In this document: positions 9,620-18,885 of the stretch, piece after piece | Layout: every line of letters starts with the position of its first letter | How positions within the stretch are numbered: the stretch's first letter is position 1 | DNA from: Anaerolineales bacterium | Lineage (GTDB): Bacteria; Chloroflexota; Anaerolineae; 4572-78; J111 | DNA: 64,000 nucleotides | NCBI GenBank assembly: GCA_015075185.1 | Contig: JABTUW010000006.1 | Span: 310,001-374,000, forward strand | Direction of reading: 5' to 3' | The notes under the pieces: generated by a model | The model's database searches: none | Seen by the model: only the letters and a program-made list of their open reading frames with translations | Told to the model about the DNA's origin: nothing | Program-made: the position numbers and the translations under genes

Positions 9620-12600
9620 TCACTCCACTCGGATGGAGGTAGGTCCCAGTACCTGGGTGAGCCGCTGCCGCAGATGGGCCGTGTCACGGGTGGTTTGATT
9701 GGGAAAATCCACTCGAATCTTGCGGTGGCCGTCAGGAATGTAGAAGCTGAACTGATCGTTGCCTGGCGTTTCAACCAGCAGCTTGTAAACCTCTTTCAGG
9801 CGGGCTTTATCCTGCACCAGGTTATGGGTGCGCGGGATGGTGATGTGTAGCCAACGCGAGGGTGGGGTTTCTGTGGGCGGCTCCTCTGGGGATGGGGCAG
9901 ACGGGTAGGGAACAGTGGATTCGGCTATGGCGTGTTTGCCATTCGTTTTGACGCCATTCCCATTGACTACGGGCAGGACCGGCTGGCTGACCGGCGGCGT
10001 GTCGGCTTCGGCGGCCCGGTAACTGGTCAATTCGCTGGTGATGCTGTCGGCCAGAATTTTGGGAGGGCGGCCTTCCTGGGCGTCTACTTTGCCCCGCACC
10101 AGGACCAGCCGGCCTTCGGCCAGCAGTGCTTTGTGGGCAGCATAGGGGCGTGGAAAAACAACGATTTCCCGCGTCGCCTGGGTGTCTTCGATTTCCACAA
10201 AGGCCATCGGCTCGCCTTTCTTGCTCTGGTGCAGCCGAACGGAAGTAACGACTCCGGCCACATTGACCTGCTTACCATGCATGGTTTCGTCCAATTCGCC
10301 CAGCATCACTGTATTGGCCGCTTTGATGTCGGCTAGGTATTTTTGAATAGGGTGGTCCGACAGATAGGTGCCGACCAGTTCTTTCTCCCAGGCCAGAACT
10401 TCCTTCTGGCTTATCTCGGCCACTTCCGGCAGCGGGTAAAGAACCGAGCCGGTCTGCGGTGCGTCGAAGCTGCCGCCCAGGTCGAACATGCTTATCTGGC
10501 CTGCTGAGGCCGCTTTGTGGGTCGAGCTGGAGAGATTAATCATCCGGTCAATAATCGCCAGCAGGTGGCTGCGCGGGCCAAAGCGATCCAGCGCGCCGAC
10601 CTTGATCAGCCCTTCCAGCGCCCGGCGGCCAATGTGGCGCAGGTCAATCCGATTGCAAAAATCGTCAATATCTTCAAATGGCCCGTCCTTGTCGCGCACG
10701 GCCAGAATTTCCCCAATCGGACCTTCCCCGACGTTCTTGACCGCGCCCATACTGAAGCGAATAGCCGGGCTGCCGTCCCGGTCCTCGATGGTGAAGTCAA
10801 TCCGGCTGCGGTTAATGTCCGGCGGCAGCACCGGGATGCCGATGGCCCGGCACTCGCCTACCAGCATGCCGATTTTGTCGGTATTGTTGCGCTCAACCGT
10901 GAGCAGGGCGGCCATATACTCAATCGGGTAGTGCGCTTTGAGGTAGGCGGTTTGGCACGTCACCAGGGCGTAGTCGGCGGCGTGGGCTTTGTTGAAACCG
11001 TAGCGGGCAAAGAATTCGATGTCGCCGTAAATGGCCTCGGCCACTTCTTTTTCAATGCCATTGGCCACCGCGCCTTCGACAAATTTGGAGCGATGCTCAT
11101 CAATTTTGGCCTTGATTTTCTTGCCGACCGCCTTGCGAATCTGGTCAGCTTCGCCGGGGGCATAGCCGGCCAACTGCGCAGCAATCTGGATAATCTGCTC
11201 CTGGTAAACGATGATGCCGTAAGTTTCGGCCAGGATGGACTCCAGGCGAGGATGCTTGTACTCGACCGGCTCTTTGCCGTGCATGCGGGCGATGTAGGTT
11301 GGAATGTATTCCATCGGGCCGGGGCGGAACAGAGAGATGGCGGCGACGATATGCTCGAATTTGGTTGGCTTCATCTCCGTCAAAACGCGGCGCATGCCTG
11401 TGCCCTCCACCTGGAAGACACCGGTCACATCGCCTTTAGCCAGCAGTTCGAATGCCTTTTCCGGCGGCGGCAGGTGCGGCAGCGCCTTGAACGCTTCCGG
11501 CTGGTCCATGGGAATATTTTCCAGGTTGAAATCCAGGCCGTGCCTCTGCTTGATCAGTTCGGCGGCTTTGCGCATGATGGTCAGGGTTGACAGGCCCAAA
11601 AAATCAACCTTGAGCAGGCCGATGGACTCGCAGATGGGAAACTCAAACTGCGTGACCGTGTCCGTAATCACCGAACCCTGGGCGCGCATGACCGGCACAT
11701 ATTCAGTCAGCGGCCGGTCGGTGATGATGACCGCGGCAGCATGGACAGAGGAATGGCGGGCGACGCCTTCCAAGGTCCGGGCAAAATCCACCAGCTCGCG
11801 GACATGGTCAACCTCTTCGACCTGCTGTTTGAGTTCGGCGCTGTAAAATTCATGCCCGGGGGTGAGCGCGTCGTCAATGGTGCAGGGTTTGCCGGGAATG
11901 GCGGTGATGTACTTGGCCAGCACGTCCACCTCACTCAGCGGGACATCCATCGCCCGGCCCACATCGCGGATAGCGGCGCGGGCTTTCATCCGGCCAAAGG
12001 AAACAATCTGAGCCACCCGGTCGGAGCCGTAGCGCTCGATGGTGTAGCGGATCATCTCTTCGCGCTGGTCGTCGGGGTAATCCAGGTCAAAATCGGGCAT
12101 GGAGATGCGGCCGGGGTTGAGGAAGCGCTCAAAGATGAGGGCATGCCGCAGCGGCTCAATCAGGGTGATGCCGACGGCGTAGGCCACAATCGAGCCGGCC
12201 CCGGAGCCGCGCACGTTCCACCAGATGTTGCGCTCGCGGGCATAGCGGCATAAATCCCAGACAATTAAATAGTAGATGGCAAAGCCCATGCTGTTGATGA
12301 TATTGAGTTCATGTTCCTTGCGGGCCTGAATTTCCGGCGAATCGGCCTGGTCGCCGTATTTCTCGCGTAGTCCCTTGTCGGTCAGGTAGCGCAGAAAGCC
12401 AGGGTAATCTTTGGTTTCCTTGAATTGGCGGGGCATGACTTCGTCGGGCAGGTGGTCGGTGGGTAGGTCGGGCAGGTGAAAGCTGCTGTCTTCCAGATCC
12501 ACCTCGCACATTTCGGCGATTTTAAGCGAGTTGGTGAAGGCGCTCTCCGGCAGGTCAACCAGGGGCCGGAAAATGGCCCGCAGCTCATCCTGGCTTTTAA

Positions 12601-13351
12601 GATAGTAACTGCCATCGGACATTTTCATGCGGTTGGGCTGCTTGACCAGCGAGGAAGTTTGAACACACAACAGGGTATCGTGCGCTTTAGCCTCGGCCTC
12701 GGTCACGTAATGGACATCGTTAGTAACGAGCAGGCCAATATCGTGCCGTCCGGCCCAATCGAAGAGTGTTCTGTTGAGGCGGGTCAGTTCGGGAATGTTG
12801 TGTTCTTGCAGTTCCACGTAAAAGCGGTCACGGCCAAATACCTCCAGGTACCAGCGCAGCCGTTCCATGGCTTTATCTTCCTGGGGCGGGCGGCCCTCGC
12901 TGGTCAGCAGTGAGGGAATCTCGGCGGCCATGCAGCCGGTGGTGCAGATAAGACCCTCGGCGTGGGCGGCCAGGTAGTCGGCGTCAATGCGGGGGCGGTA
13001 GTAGTAACCTTGAATCTGGGCGTCGCTGCAAATCTGGAGCAGGTTTTTGTAGCCGGTCATGTTTTGGGCTAGTAATAACAGGTGATGGCGCACGTTGTCC
13101 TTTTGCGGATCGCGGTCGGTCATCCTCCGGCCAAAAGGAGTGAGGTAGGCTTCTACGCCGATGATCGGCTTAACGTTCTGCTTTTTGCAGTTGCGGAAAA
13201 ACTCAATCGCCCCGTGCATGACGCCGTGGTCGGTCAGGGCCAGGGCTGGCTGGCCCAGTCGAGCCGCCTCCTTGGCCAGTTGGTCGGTCCGGCCCAGGCC
13301 GTCGAGCAGGGAGTATTCGCTGTGTACGTGGAGGTGAACAAAATCGCCCAT
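9620..13351 (-). CDS. dnaE: DNA polymerase III alpha subunit
   Basis: A 1243-residue replicative polymerase of the DnaE1 type. The PHP domain is at the N terminus (HLHVHSEYSLLDG, then ALTDHGVMHGAIEF). The polymerase core carries the paired catalytic aspartates in MPDFDLDYPDDQREEM near residue 417. The fingers and helix-hairpin-helix region follow, and an OB-fold lies near residues 1030-1120 (VNVAGVVTSVRLHQSKKGEP). It extends the nascent strand in the replisome with the beta clamp and clamp loader, none of which is encoded nearby. The length is normal for the family; the last 100 residues are a less conserved tail. The start is fixed by the conserved MGDFVHLHVHS opening. A 206-nt leader with an inverted repeat and an extended -10 promoter precede it. 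Confidence 0.97.
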   Translation of the reverse strand: MGDFVHLHVHSEYSLLDGLGRTDQLAKEAARLGQPALALTDHGVMHGAIEFFRNCKKQNVKPIIGVEAYLTPFGRRMTDRDPQKDNVRHHLLLLAQNMTGYKNLLQICSDAQIQGYYYRPRIDADYLAAHAEGLICTTGCMAAEIPSLLTSEGRPPQEDKAMERLRWYLEVFGRDRFYVELQEHNIPELTRLNRTLFDWAGRHDIGLLVTNDVHYVTEAEAKAHDTLLCVQTSSLVKQPNRMKMSDGSYYLKSQDELRAIFRPLVDLPESAFTNSLKIAEMCEVDLEDSSFHLPDLPTDHLPDEVMPRQFKETKDYPGFLRYLTDKGLREKYGDQADSPEIQARKEHELNIINSMGFAIYYLIVWDLCRYARERNIWWNVRGSGAGSIVAYAVGITLIEPLRHALIFERFLNPGRISMPDFDLDYPDDQREEMIRYTIERYGSDRVAQIVSFGRMKARAAIRDVGRAMDVPLSEVDVLAKYITAIPGKPCTIDDALTPGHEFYSAELKQQVEEVDHVRELVDFARTLEGVARHSSVHAAAVIITDRPLTEYVPVMRAQGSVITDTVTQFEFPICESIGLLKVDFLGLSTLTIMRKAAELIKQRHGLDFNLENIPMDQPEAFKALPHLPPPEKAFELLAKGDVTGVFQVEGTGMRRVLTEMKPTKFEHIVAAISLFRPGPMEYIPTYIARMHGKEPVEYKHPRLESILAETYGIIVYQEQIIQIAAQLAGYAPGEADQIRKAVGKKIKAKIDEHRSKFVEGAVANGIEKEVAEAIYGDIEFFARYGFNKAHAADYALVTCQTAYLKAHYPIEYMAALLTVERNNTDKIGMLVGECRAIGIPVLPPDINRSRIDFTIEDRDGSPAIRFSMGAVKNVGEGPIGEILAVRDKDGPFEDIDDFCNRIDLRHIGRRALEGLIKVGALDRFGPRSHLLAIIDRMINLSSSTHKAASAGQISMFDLGGSFDAPQTGSVLYPLPEVAEISQKEVLAWEKELVGTYLSDHPIQKYLADIKAANTVMLGELDETMHGKQVNVAGVVTSVRLHQSKKGEPMAFVEIEDTQATREIVVFPRPYAAHKALLAEGRLVLVRGKVDAQEGRPPKILADSITSELTSYRAAEADTPPVSQPVLPVVNGNGVKTNGKHAIAESTVPYPSAPSPEEPPTETPPSRWLHITIPRTHNLVQDKARLKEVYKLLVETPGNDQFSFYIPDGHRKIRVDFPNQTTRDTAHLRQRLTQVLGPTSIRVE

Positions 13352-13372
13352 GAGTCAGCCTCGTTTATCGTC

Positions 13373-13428
13373 GAATCGCTGAACTGATCTTTTTGGTGAA
13401 ATCAGGTTTTTCAGCGAGTTCAGCGGTT
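13373..13428 (-). repeat. Inverted repeat in the dnaE leader
   Basis: CGCTGAACT (13377-13385) pairs with AGTTCAGCG (13417-13425); the outer bases extend the pairing with one G-T wobble, and an inner CTGAT/ATCAG pair can add to it. It lies about 22 nt upstream of the dnaE start within the probable leader RNA. It has no T-run on the minus strand, so it is not a standard terminator. Confidence 0.6.
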
Positions 13429-13563
13429 CAATTATCTGTAAACTCAAAATCTCGGAATTAAGATCAGGATACCACTAAATGTGGCATTTTTCCAGGTGGA
13501 AGTTCTATATTTTGTGGGTTGTTGTAGAAATTGATAGAACAAATGTTTTAATAAGTCTTTTTT

Positions 13564-13572
13564 ATTATACCA
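13564..13572 (-). promoter_or_regulatory. Extended -10 promoter for dnaE
   Basis: On the minus strand the bases read TGGTATAAT, a perfect extended -10 element. No convincing -35 is present, which extended -10 promoters can do without. Transcription would start near 13557, giving a leader of about 200 nt before the dnaE ATG. Confidence 0.5.
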
Positions 13573-13634
13573 CACTTTGAAAAATTCAGGCCATAATTGC
13601 CAGTATTATTCGGCCAAGCCGGGGAATTTTAAGG

Positions 13635-13663
13635 TATTCAAGCGTGCCAATTTATGTTATAAT
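13635..13663 (+). promoter_or_regulatory. Promoter for the toxin-antitoxin pair
   Basis: A consensus TATAAT at 13658-13663 has a weak TATTCA 17 bases upstream. It lies 35 nt before the antitoxin ATG, which has an AAGGAG ribosome binding site. Confidence 0.5.
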
Positions 13664-13698
13664 CAAACTGCGTAAATCAATAAGGAGAACAGAAACTG

Positions 13699-13917
13699 AT
13701 GGTTACAAAGTCCTCGTCCTTGCAAACCGCCATTGAAATGGTCGAGCAGTTATCGCCGGAAGATCAGGCTGAGCTTTTGAAGATTATCTACCGCCGCTTG
13801 GTCGAGCAACGCCGGGAGCGCCTGGTGGAAGAAGTAGCGGAAACTCGCCAGGCTTATCAGACTGGTCAGGTGCGCCGGGGTACGGTGGATGAGCTGATGG
13901 CGGAGTTGGATGAGTGA
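13699..13917 (+). CDS. Probable type II antitoxin
   Basis: A 72-residue charged, helical protein (Glu, Arg and Gln-rich). It opens with a segment resembling the hydrophobic/acidic helices of addiction-module antitoxins (LQTAIEMVEQLSPEDQAELLKIIYRRLVE) read in two pieces, and ends in an acidic tail (VDELMAELDE). No helix-turn-helix or ribbon-helix-helix is obvious. Assignment rests mainly on position: its last four bases (GTGA) overlap the start of a RelE-like toxin gene, the classic antitoxin-first arrangement with translational coupling. The antitoxin would neutralise the toxin by binding it and may repress the shared promoter at 13635-13663. The function of the protein alone is uncertain. 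Confidence 0.65.
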   Translation: MVTKSSSLQTAIEMVEQLSPEDQAELLKIIYRRLVEQRRERLVEEVAETRQAYQTGQVRRGTVDELMAELDE

Positions 13918-14198
13918 CTCCGCTAGTTTGGAGTTCCGCCTTTACGCGGGTTTTGAAGCAAAAAATCCGCCGTAATCCAGAACTGCGAGAACAGGTGGAG
14001 CGAACCCTACGACAGTTGACCGAAGACCCTTTTCACCCTTCCTTACGTAGCCATAAACTAAAAGGGGCGTTAGCTGGGACTTGGGCTTGCAGTGTGGCTT
14101 ACGATCTGCGGATTATTTTTGAGTTCGCCCAAAATCCCGAATCCGGCGAGGGTGAGATTTTGCTACTGACTGTTGGCAGTCACGACGAGGTATATTAA
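13914..14198 (+). CDS. RelE/YafQ-family mRNA-interferase toxin
   Basis: A 94-residue protein with a GTG start overlapping the antitoxin stop. It shows the compact RelE/ParE fold pattern: a basic N-terminal helix pair (TRVLKQKIRRNPELREQVER), the strand HPSLRSHKLKG, then WACSVAYDLRIIFEF and a final LLLTVGSHDEVY with the C-terminal His and Tyr typical of YafQ/RelE-type ribosome-dependent nucleases. RelE-type toxins cleave mRNA in the ribosomal A site; YafQ-type enzymes use such C-terminal His residues. Catalytic residues look present, so the toxin is probably active. The distinction between RelE and ParE (gyrase-inhibiting) function cannot be settled by reading alone, but the C-terminal motif favours RelE/YafQ. 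Confidence 0.75.
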   Translation: MTPLVWSSAFTRVLKQKIRRNPELREQVERTLRQLTEDPFHPSLRSHKLKGALAGTWACSVAYDLRIIFEFAQNPESGEGEILLLTVGSHDEVY

Positions 14199-14357
14199 GG
14201 CAATTCCTGAGTTTCAAGAAAGTTTCTGCCGAATCAGTTCTATATAATTTTTCGGGCAAGCTCTTAATCAATTTGTAACCACAAGTTGAGCCATTTTATG
14301 CTATCATCTAAGTTATAAAACGTAACGTTTTGTGAAGTACCGGTATTAAAAACTCAA

Positions 14358-15767
14358 ATGGCTCGTAATCTTCATTACCAGAATCATCGCTGGTTGTCCT
14401 TTTTAAAAATTAGCGCCCGATGGGAAGCGGCTCGCTTGGCTCTGACCTGGGCCGGTTTTGCCCTGGTGGCGATTTCGACGTACCTGACCACTTTTTCCCT
14501 CATTTATTGGTTCTCCGGCCTGCTGCTGCCAGAAGTCAACCGCAGTGTGGTGGTCTTCTCCACCACACTGGTCACCCTCTTCCTACTGAGTTTTCTTTAC
14601 GAGTGGTCCCAGCGTGGGGTTGACCGGCTCTTCTTTCGAGATACAGCCCATTTTAAGGAAAAGCTAGAGGCCATCTGCCATCAACTAGCAGAGATTAGCA
14701 GCCGGGAGAAGTTACAGCAGTTCCTCACCAGAGAAATTCCGGCTCGACTGATGGTAGAGGGCGTCTATCTGCATACCGAAGCCCAGCCGAAAATAGCCCA
14801 GAGCCTGACCCTCCCTCTGGAAATGGGGACGCGTTCGCTCGGCTTTTTAACCATCGGCCCTAAACGATCCGGGCGTTCTTTTGGACAGAACGAACGGATC
14901 GCCCTGAAACAGCTTCAGGAACAGATTTCCCTGGTCCTCTCGAGCATCCAATTGGCCGAGGCTCGCGAAGCCGCCGAAAAAACGGATCACCTGAAGATCA
15001 ACTTTTTGACCAATATCTCCCACGAGCTGAGAACTCCCATGAACACCGTGATTAACTCCACCGGCCTGGTGGCCGATGGCGCGTTCGGGAAAATCAACGA
15101 GGCCCAGGCAGAATATTTAAACCGGGCGGTGCAAGGCTCAGAACACCTGTTGAAGCTCCTCAACGATATTTTTGATATTACCAAAATCGAGACGGGCCAG
15201 CTCACCTTGCAGCCGGAACTGATCAATTTAGGCGATGTCATCGAAGAAACGCTGCCGATGGTCAAAGGCATGCTGCAACAAAAGCCGGTTGCCTTGAGTG
15301 TAGAGCTTGCCGCTAACCTGCCTCCCTTTATGGCCGACCGCCTGCGGCTGCGCCAGATTTTGCTCAATCTCCTCTCCAATGCCATTAAGTTTACCCAGGC
15401 GGGTGCTATCAAGATGCGGGCCTGGCTGGACGACAACATCATTATGGTTAGTGTAGCGGACACCGGTATCGGTATTGCTCCGGAAAGCTTGCCCCTGGTG
15501 TTTGAAGATTACCGGCAATTGTCCAGCCAACCGCAGCGGCAGTTTCACTTTGAACGTCGCCGTCATTTAGGCACCGGCCTGGGCCTGTCTATTACCAAGG
15601 CTCTGGTGGAACTGCACGGCGGCCGGATTTGGGTGGAGAGCGACGTGGGGCGAGGCACAACCTTTTCTTTTATGCTGCCGCTTTCACCGGCGAAAGTAAC
15701 CAACGGGCGTAAATTAATGGCGAATGGTCGCCAGAAAGTAGAGCCGGCCAAAGTTTATGATGGCTAA
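14358..15767 (+). CDS. Membrane sensor histidine kinase
   Basis: A 469-residue kinase with two N-terminal membrane helices (about 25-48 and 57-80), a weakly conserved GAF-like cytoplasmic segment (about 95-200), a HisKA domain with the phosphorylated His at residue 222 (NISHELRTPMNTVINS), and a HATPase domain with N box (LLSNAIKFT), G1 (DTGIGIAPE) and G2 (GTGLGLSITK). The motifs are all intact. The extracytoplasmic loop is only a few residues, so it probably senses within the membrane or from the GAF-like region. Its stop overlaps the start of the next kinase gene by 11 nt, and a single-domain response regulator follows, so the three likely form one signalling operon. The start ATG has only a poor ribosome binding site. 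Confidence 0.9.
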   Translation: MARNLHYQNHRWLSFLKISARWEAARLALTWAGFALVAISTYLTTFSLIYWFSGLLLPEVNRSVVVFSTTLVTLFLLSFLYEWSQRGVDRLFFRDTAHFKEKLEAICHQLAEISSREKLQQFLTREIPARLMVEGVYLHTEAQPKIAQSLTLPLEMGTRSLGFLTIGPKRSGRSFGQNERIALKQLQEQISLVLSSIQLAEAREAAEKTDHLKINFLTNISHELRTPMNTVINSTGLVADGAFGKINEAQAEYLNRAVQGSEHLLKLLNDIFDITKIETGQLTLQPELINLGDVIEETLPMVKGMLQQKPVALSVELAANLPPFMADRLRLRQILLNLLSNAIKFTQAGAIKMRAWLDDNIIMVSVADTGIGIAPESLPLVFEDYRQLSSQPQRQFHFERRRHLGTGLGLSITKALVELHGGRIWVESDVGRGTTFSFMLPLSPAKVTNGRKLMANGRQKVEPAKVYDG

Positions 15768-18075
15768 TCCGAAACCTTGGGCTCAGATTACTGCCGATAG
15801 TTTGTGGCGCTGGTTCCTGTTAGGGAGTCTTGGGCTAGCCCTGGCCTGGCTGGTGCTAAATTTCGGCCTGAGTTGGCGGTGGATTGGCCGGCCTTTTGCC
15901 GGATTTCTTCATCAAAATCGGGTTGTTACCGAAAGTAATTTGCCCGGCTGGGAAACTCGTGACGTATCCAGCGGCGCGCTTAAATTGGCCGAGGCTGATG
16001 TTATCCTCAGTGCGAATGGTCAAACTCTATTCTCTTCCGAGGAATTAATTGATTACGTGGGGCGGCAAAAGGTTGGCCAGCCTATTAACTATCTGCTTAC
16101 AAGTCCAGCCGGTCAAATGACTAAAGTTACCTTGTCGGTGACCCGCTTTACCGGGCAGGATTTTTTACAGTTGGTGGTCATCCCGGCCTTTTTTGCGTTG
16201 CTGGGCCTGATTGCAGCGGCAATCACTACTTATGGCTGGTCAGATTCGCCCCAGGTGCGTCTCTTTAGCTTGTTGAGCATTGCCTTTGTTTATGGGCTGG
16301 TCAGCCTGCCCGATTTTACGGTCGGCTGGCTCTTTTATGTCACTTTCTTTGGCGCTCTGTCCGGTAAATTGCTACTACCGCCTCTCTTGGTGCATTTTCT
16401 GCTGGTGTTTCCCTACCCGCGCCGGGTCCTGCAAAGCTGGCCTGCGCTCCTGCCGCTGCTTTATCTGCCGGTTCTGCCGGCTATTGTTTACCTACCGACC
16501 TTAATTAATCGCCCCGAAGTGACCGGTTACTTTACCCAATTTGTGAATGGTTATACGGCTTTTTATGCTGTCATCGGGGCCGGTTTGCTGCTGAATGTGG
16601 CCGCGCGGGCCGAGGCGCCATTTGCTCGGCGCCAGGCCGACGTGCTGCTGCTGGGATTGGTTTTGCCGGCCCTCCTGGCTGTCAGCCTTAATTTACTATT
16701 AGAGTTTAACCTTAAGCTGGTCTTTGAAGCGGTGGAACGATACGGTTTGATTGGACTGCCCATTGCCACTACGGTAGCTGTCCTTCGCTACCATATGTTT
16801 GAGCTAAAGCGCCGCCCAGCATTGCACACGTTTTACCTGAGAGCACTTAGCCTGACGCTGGTTGGCTACTTCATGTTACTCGCCTTCATCAATGCGACCA
16901 CAGTCAATCTCGACTTCCTCCGCACCACCGACGTCAAGACCATTCTCTTGACCACCATGGCTTTCTTTATGGTACGTCCGGTGGTGGGGGCTGCTCGTCA
17001 CAAGCTGGAACAACGTCTCTATGGCAGCATTGAGGATTTCAGGATTGGTCTGCGTTTGTTTCAACAGGAACTGCTTAAAGTGCAGTCTCGCCACGATGTA
17101 GAGGCTCTGGTGAGTTGGAACATTCCTGCTGATTTCCGCTTGCGCAGCGCCGAGTTAAGCCAGCGCGGCCGGCCCAGCAGCCCTTATGCCTTACGATTGC
17201 CCATCACGGTCAGCAATGTTTCTTTGGGGACCCTTTTTTTTGGCGGCAAGATCAACGGTCGAGATTTCACCGCACGGGAGCGGCTGATATTGCTGGAACT
17301 ACAGCAGCAGCTTGCCCTGGCCTTGTGGAGTTTTGAGTTAGACGAGGCGATTCGGACCACTGAGGAACTGACCCGCTTGAAAAGCAAATTCCTGGCTAAC
17401 GTTACCCATGAACTCCGCGCCCCGCTCAATGGCATCATCAACTACATCGGCTTTGTGCTTGACGGCGACACCGGTCCCCTCAATGCCGAACAGTCCGGTC
17501 ATCTTAACCAGGCTCTGCAGAGTGCCGAAAAACTACTGAGCTTAATTAACAACATTTTAGACATGAGTAAAATAGAAGCAGGGCAAATGGCCTTGCAACT
17601 CCAGCCGGTTAACTTGACCGAAGTGGTTGCTGAAACCACTCCCAGAGCGGCAGAATTGCTCGGTAACAAGCCGGTCCAACTGTTGACCGACCTGGCCTCT
17701 ACCCTGCCCGTTGTGCTGGCCGACCGCTTGCGCCTGCGCCAAATCATCCTAAACCTGCTCTCCAATGCCGTTAAATTTACCGACAGCGGACAGGTTTGGC
17801 TCAAGGCTTACCCGAAGAACGGGCATGTGGTTATCCAGGTGAGCGATACGGGCCGGGGCATTAAGGCCGAGTTTCTGCCGGCGATTTTCCAACAATTTAC
17901 TGGCGATGGGTTGGCCGACCGGGAAGGACATGGCAACACCGGCCTGAGTCTGCCGATCACCAGGTCGCTGGTCGAATTGCATGGCGGACAGATCCAGGTT
18001 GAAAGTCAGGTTGGGCAGGGGACGACTTTCACCGTAACCCTGCCGCTTGCATCTGAGGCGATTGTAGAGATTTAG
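15757..18075 (+). CDS. Histidine kinase with PDZ-like/multi-TM sensor and altered G2 box
   Basis: A 772-residue protein: one TM helix (about 18-38), a PDZ-like extracytoplasmic segment (about 45-130), about eight further helices up to residue 410, a degenerate GAF-like stretch (about 430-530), then HisKA with His at residue 551 (NVTHELRAPLNGIINY) and a HATPase domain. The N box (LLSNAVKFT) and G1 (DTGRGIKAE) are good. The usual G2 motif GTGLGL reads GNTGLSLPIT here, so the glycine that contacts ATP phosphates is partly replaced and catalytic strength is uncertain. It overlaps the preceding kinase by 11 nt. The sensor half resembles that of the minus-strand kinase at 4009. It could work as a heterodimer partner or regulator of the upstream kinase. 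Confidence 0.87.
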   Translation: MMANPKPWAQITADSLWRWFLLGSLGLALAWLVLNFGLSWRWIGRPFAGFLHQNRVVTESNLPGWETRDVSSGALKLAEADVILSANGQTLFSSEELIDYVGRQKVGQPINYLLTSPAGQMTKVTLSVTRFTGQDFLQLVVIPAFFALLGLIAAAITTYGWSDSPQVRLFSLLSIAFVYGLVSLPDFTVGWLFYVTFFGALSGKLLLPPLLVHFLLVFPYPRRVLQSWPALLPLLYLPVLPAIVYLPTLINRPEVTGYFTQFVNGYTAFYAVIGAGLLLNVAARAEAPFARRQADVLLLGLVLPALLAVSLNLLLEFNLKLVFEAVERYGLIGLPIATTVAVLRYHMFELKRRPALHTFYLRALSLTLVGYFMLLAFINATTVNLDFLRTTDVKTILLTTMAFFMVRPVVGAARHKLEQRLYGSIEDFRIGLRLFQQELLKVQSRHDVEALVSWNIPADFRLRSAELSQRGRPSSPYALRLPITVSNVSLGTLFFGGKINGRDFTARERLILLELQQQLALALWSFELDEAIRTTEELTRLKSKFLANVTHELRAPLNGIINYIGFVLDGDTGPLNAEQSGHLNQALQSAEKLLSLINNILDMSKIEAGQMALQLQPVNLTEVVAETTPRAAELLGNKPVQLLTDLASTLPVVLADRLRLRQIILNLLSNAVKFTDSGQVWLKAYPKNGHVVIQVSDTGRGIKAEFLPAIFQQFTGDGLADREGHGNTGLSLPITRSLVELHGGQIQVESQVGQGTTFTVTLPLASEAIVEI

Positions 18076-18093
18076 TATCAGAGATTAAACGAA

Positions 18094-18143
18094 ACGTGTT
18101 GCGTCCTACGTGTTGCGTAAAAATTTCACGGAATACGCAACAC
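18094..18143. repeat. Direct and inverted repeat between kinase and regulator genes
   Basis: ACGTGTTGCGT occurs at 18094-18104 and 18108-18118, and its reverse complement core ACGCAACAC lies at 18135-18143, giving a 10-bp stem (GTGTTGCGTA with TACGCAACAC). It lies in the gap before the response regulator and resembles other heptamer-type repeats in this window. Confidence 0.7.
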
Positions 18144-18188
18144 ACAAGACGAATTTTCAAAGTATCGATACCAATTCAGAGGTTTCCT

Positions 18189-18602
18189 ATGAGCACTGAT
18201 AAATTTCCAACCTATATCGCCCTGGTGGTCGAAGATGACGCTTCCGGCCTGGCGATTCTATCGGTGATGCTGCGGCGGATTGGCGTGCGCACGGTCATGG
18301 AACGTTTTGCCCGTGATGCGGTAGATCGAGCTAAAAAGATGACCAAGGTGGATATGATCTTTTTGGATTTGGGCCTGCCGGATGGCGATGGTTACGAAGT
18401 GCTGGCCCAAATCAAGCAGGACCCCGCGCTCCGAGCTGTGCCCACCATCGCCGTGACGGCCCGCGATGCCAGCACCGAAATGCCCAAGGCCCAGGCCGCC
18501 GGCTTCGATGGTTTTCTGGGCAAACCCCTCAACCGCAACCGCTTCCCCGACCAGATTCGCCGGATTATGGAGGGGGAGGGTGTGTGGGAGATATATAACT
18601 GA
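18189..18602 (+). CDS. Single-domain response regulator (CheY-like)
   Basis: A 137-residue receiver domain without an output domain. The acidic pocket (LVVEDDA), the phospho-acceptor Asp (IFLDLGLPD), the switch Thr (AVTAR) and the Lys (GKPL) are all present, so it should be phosphorylated normally. The start at 18189 is preferred over an upstream in-frame ATG at 18096, because the latter lies in repeat DNA and adds residues foreign to the family; AGAGG lies upstream of 18189. It follows two histidine kinases and is likely their phosphoacceptor, signalling by protein contacts or as a phosphorelay intermediate. Confidence 0.9.
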   Translation: MSTDKFPTYIALVVEDDASGLAILSVMLRRIGVRTVMERFARDAVDRAKKMTKVDMIFLDLGLPDGDGYEVLAQIKQDPALRAVPTIAVTARDASTEMPKAQAAGFDGFLGKPLNRNRFPDQIRRIMEGEGVWEIYN

Positions 18603-18636
18603 AGCGAATTGGTAGGGAGCTGGAATGGTATAAGTT

Positions 18637-18866
18637 ATGCGTATCGCGTATACTCATCATGCCCAACAACGAATGGTGCAAAGAAAAATTAGTGCGGACC
18701 AAGTTGAAGAAACGATAGACGCGCCGGACGAAATTTTGCCCGGTGACAATGGGAAGAAATTGCTGTAAGACAATATGGCAATTACGAAATCCGTGTCGTT
18801 TATGAAGAGACTGACGCTGATACTGCTATAATTTATACGGTGATTAAAACACGGGCGCTGGGATGA
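18637..18866 (+). pseudogene. Frameshifted DUF4258-family gene
   Basis: The first frame from ATG 18637 reads 43 residues of a DUF4258-like protein (AYTHHAQQRMVQRKIS, then PDEILPGDNG) and stops at 18766-18768. The expected C-terminal half continues in a different frame from about 18756 (EIAVRQYGNYEIRVVYEE, then YTVIKTRALG) to a stop at 18864-18866. The change falls in GGGAAGAAA, a run prone to slippage. Either the gene is broken, or the base call is wrong, or programmed slippage restores it. DUF4258 proteins are small toxin-like proteins often found near DUF2283 proteins, as here. Confidence 0.8.
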
Positions 18867-18885
18867 AAGGTAAGGAGGGCAGACC

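Larger units (their letters stand above)
13352..13698. other. Divergent control region between dnaE and a toxin-antitoxin pair
   Basis: About 347 bases without a gene. It holds the dnaE leader with an inverted repeat, an extended -10 promoter reading left, and a -10 element reading right toward the toxin-antitoxin genes. It is visibly AT-rich compared with the flanking genes. Confidence 0.6.

Noticed and set aside
10517..11590. Long plus-strand open frame opposite dnaE
   Set aside because: It mirrors the codon structure of dnaE, has no recognisable domain, and overlaps an undoubted gene fully.
18096..18188. Longer start for the single-domain response regulator
   Set aside because: The extension is made of repeat DNA; the receiver fold starts just after 18189, which has its own ribosome binding site.
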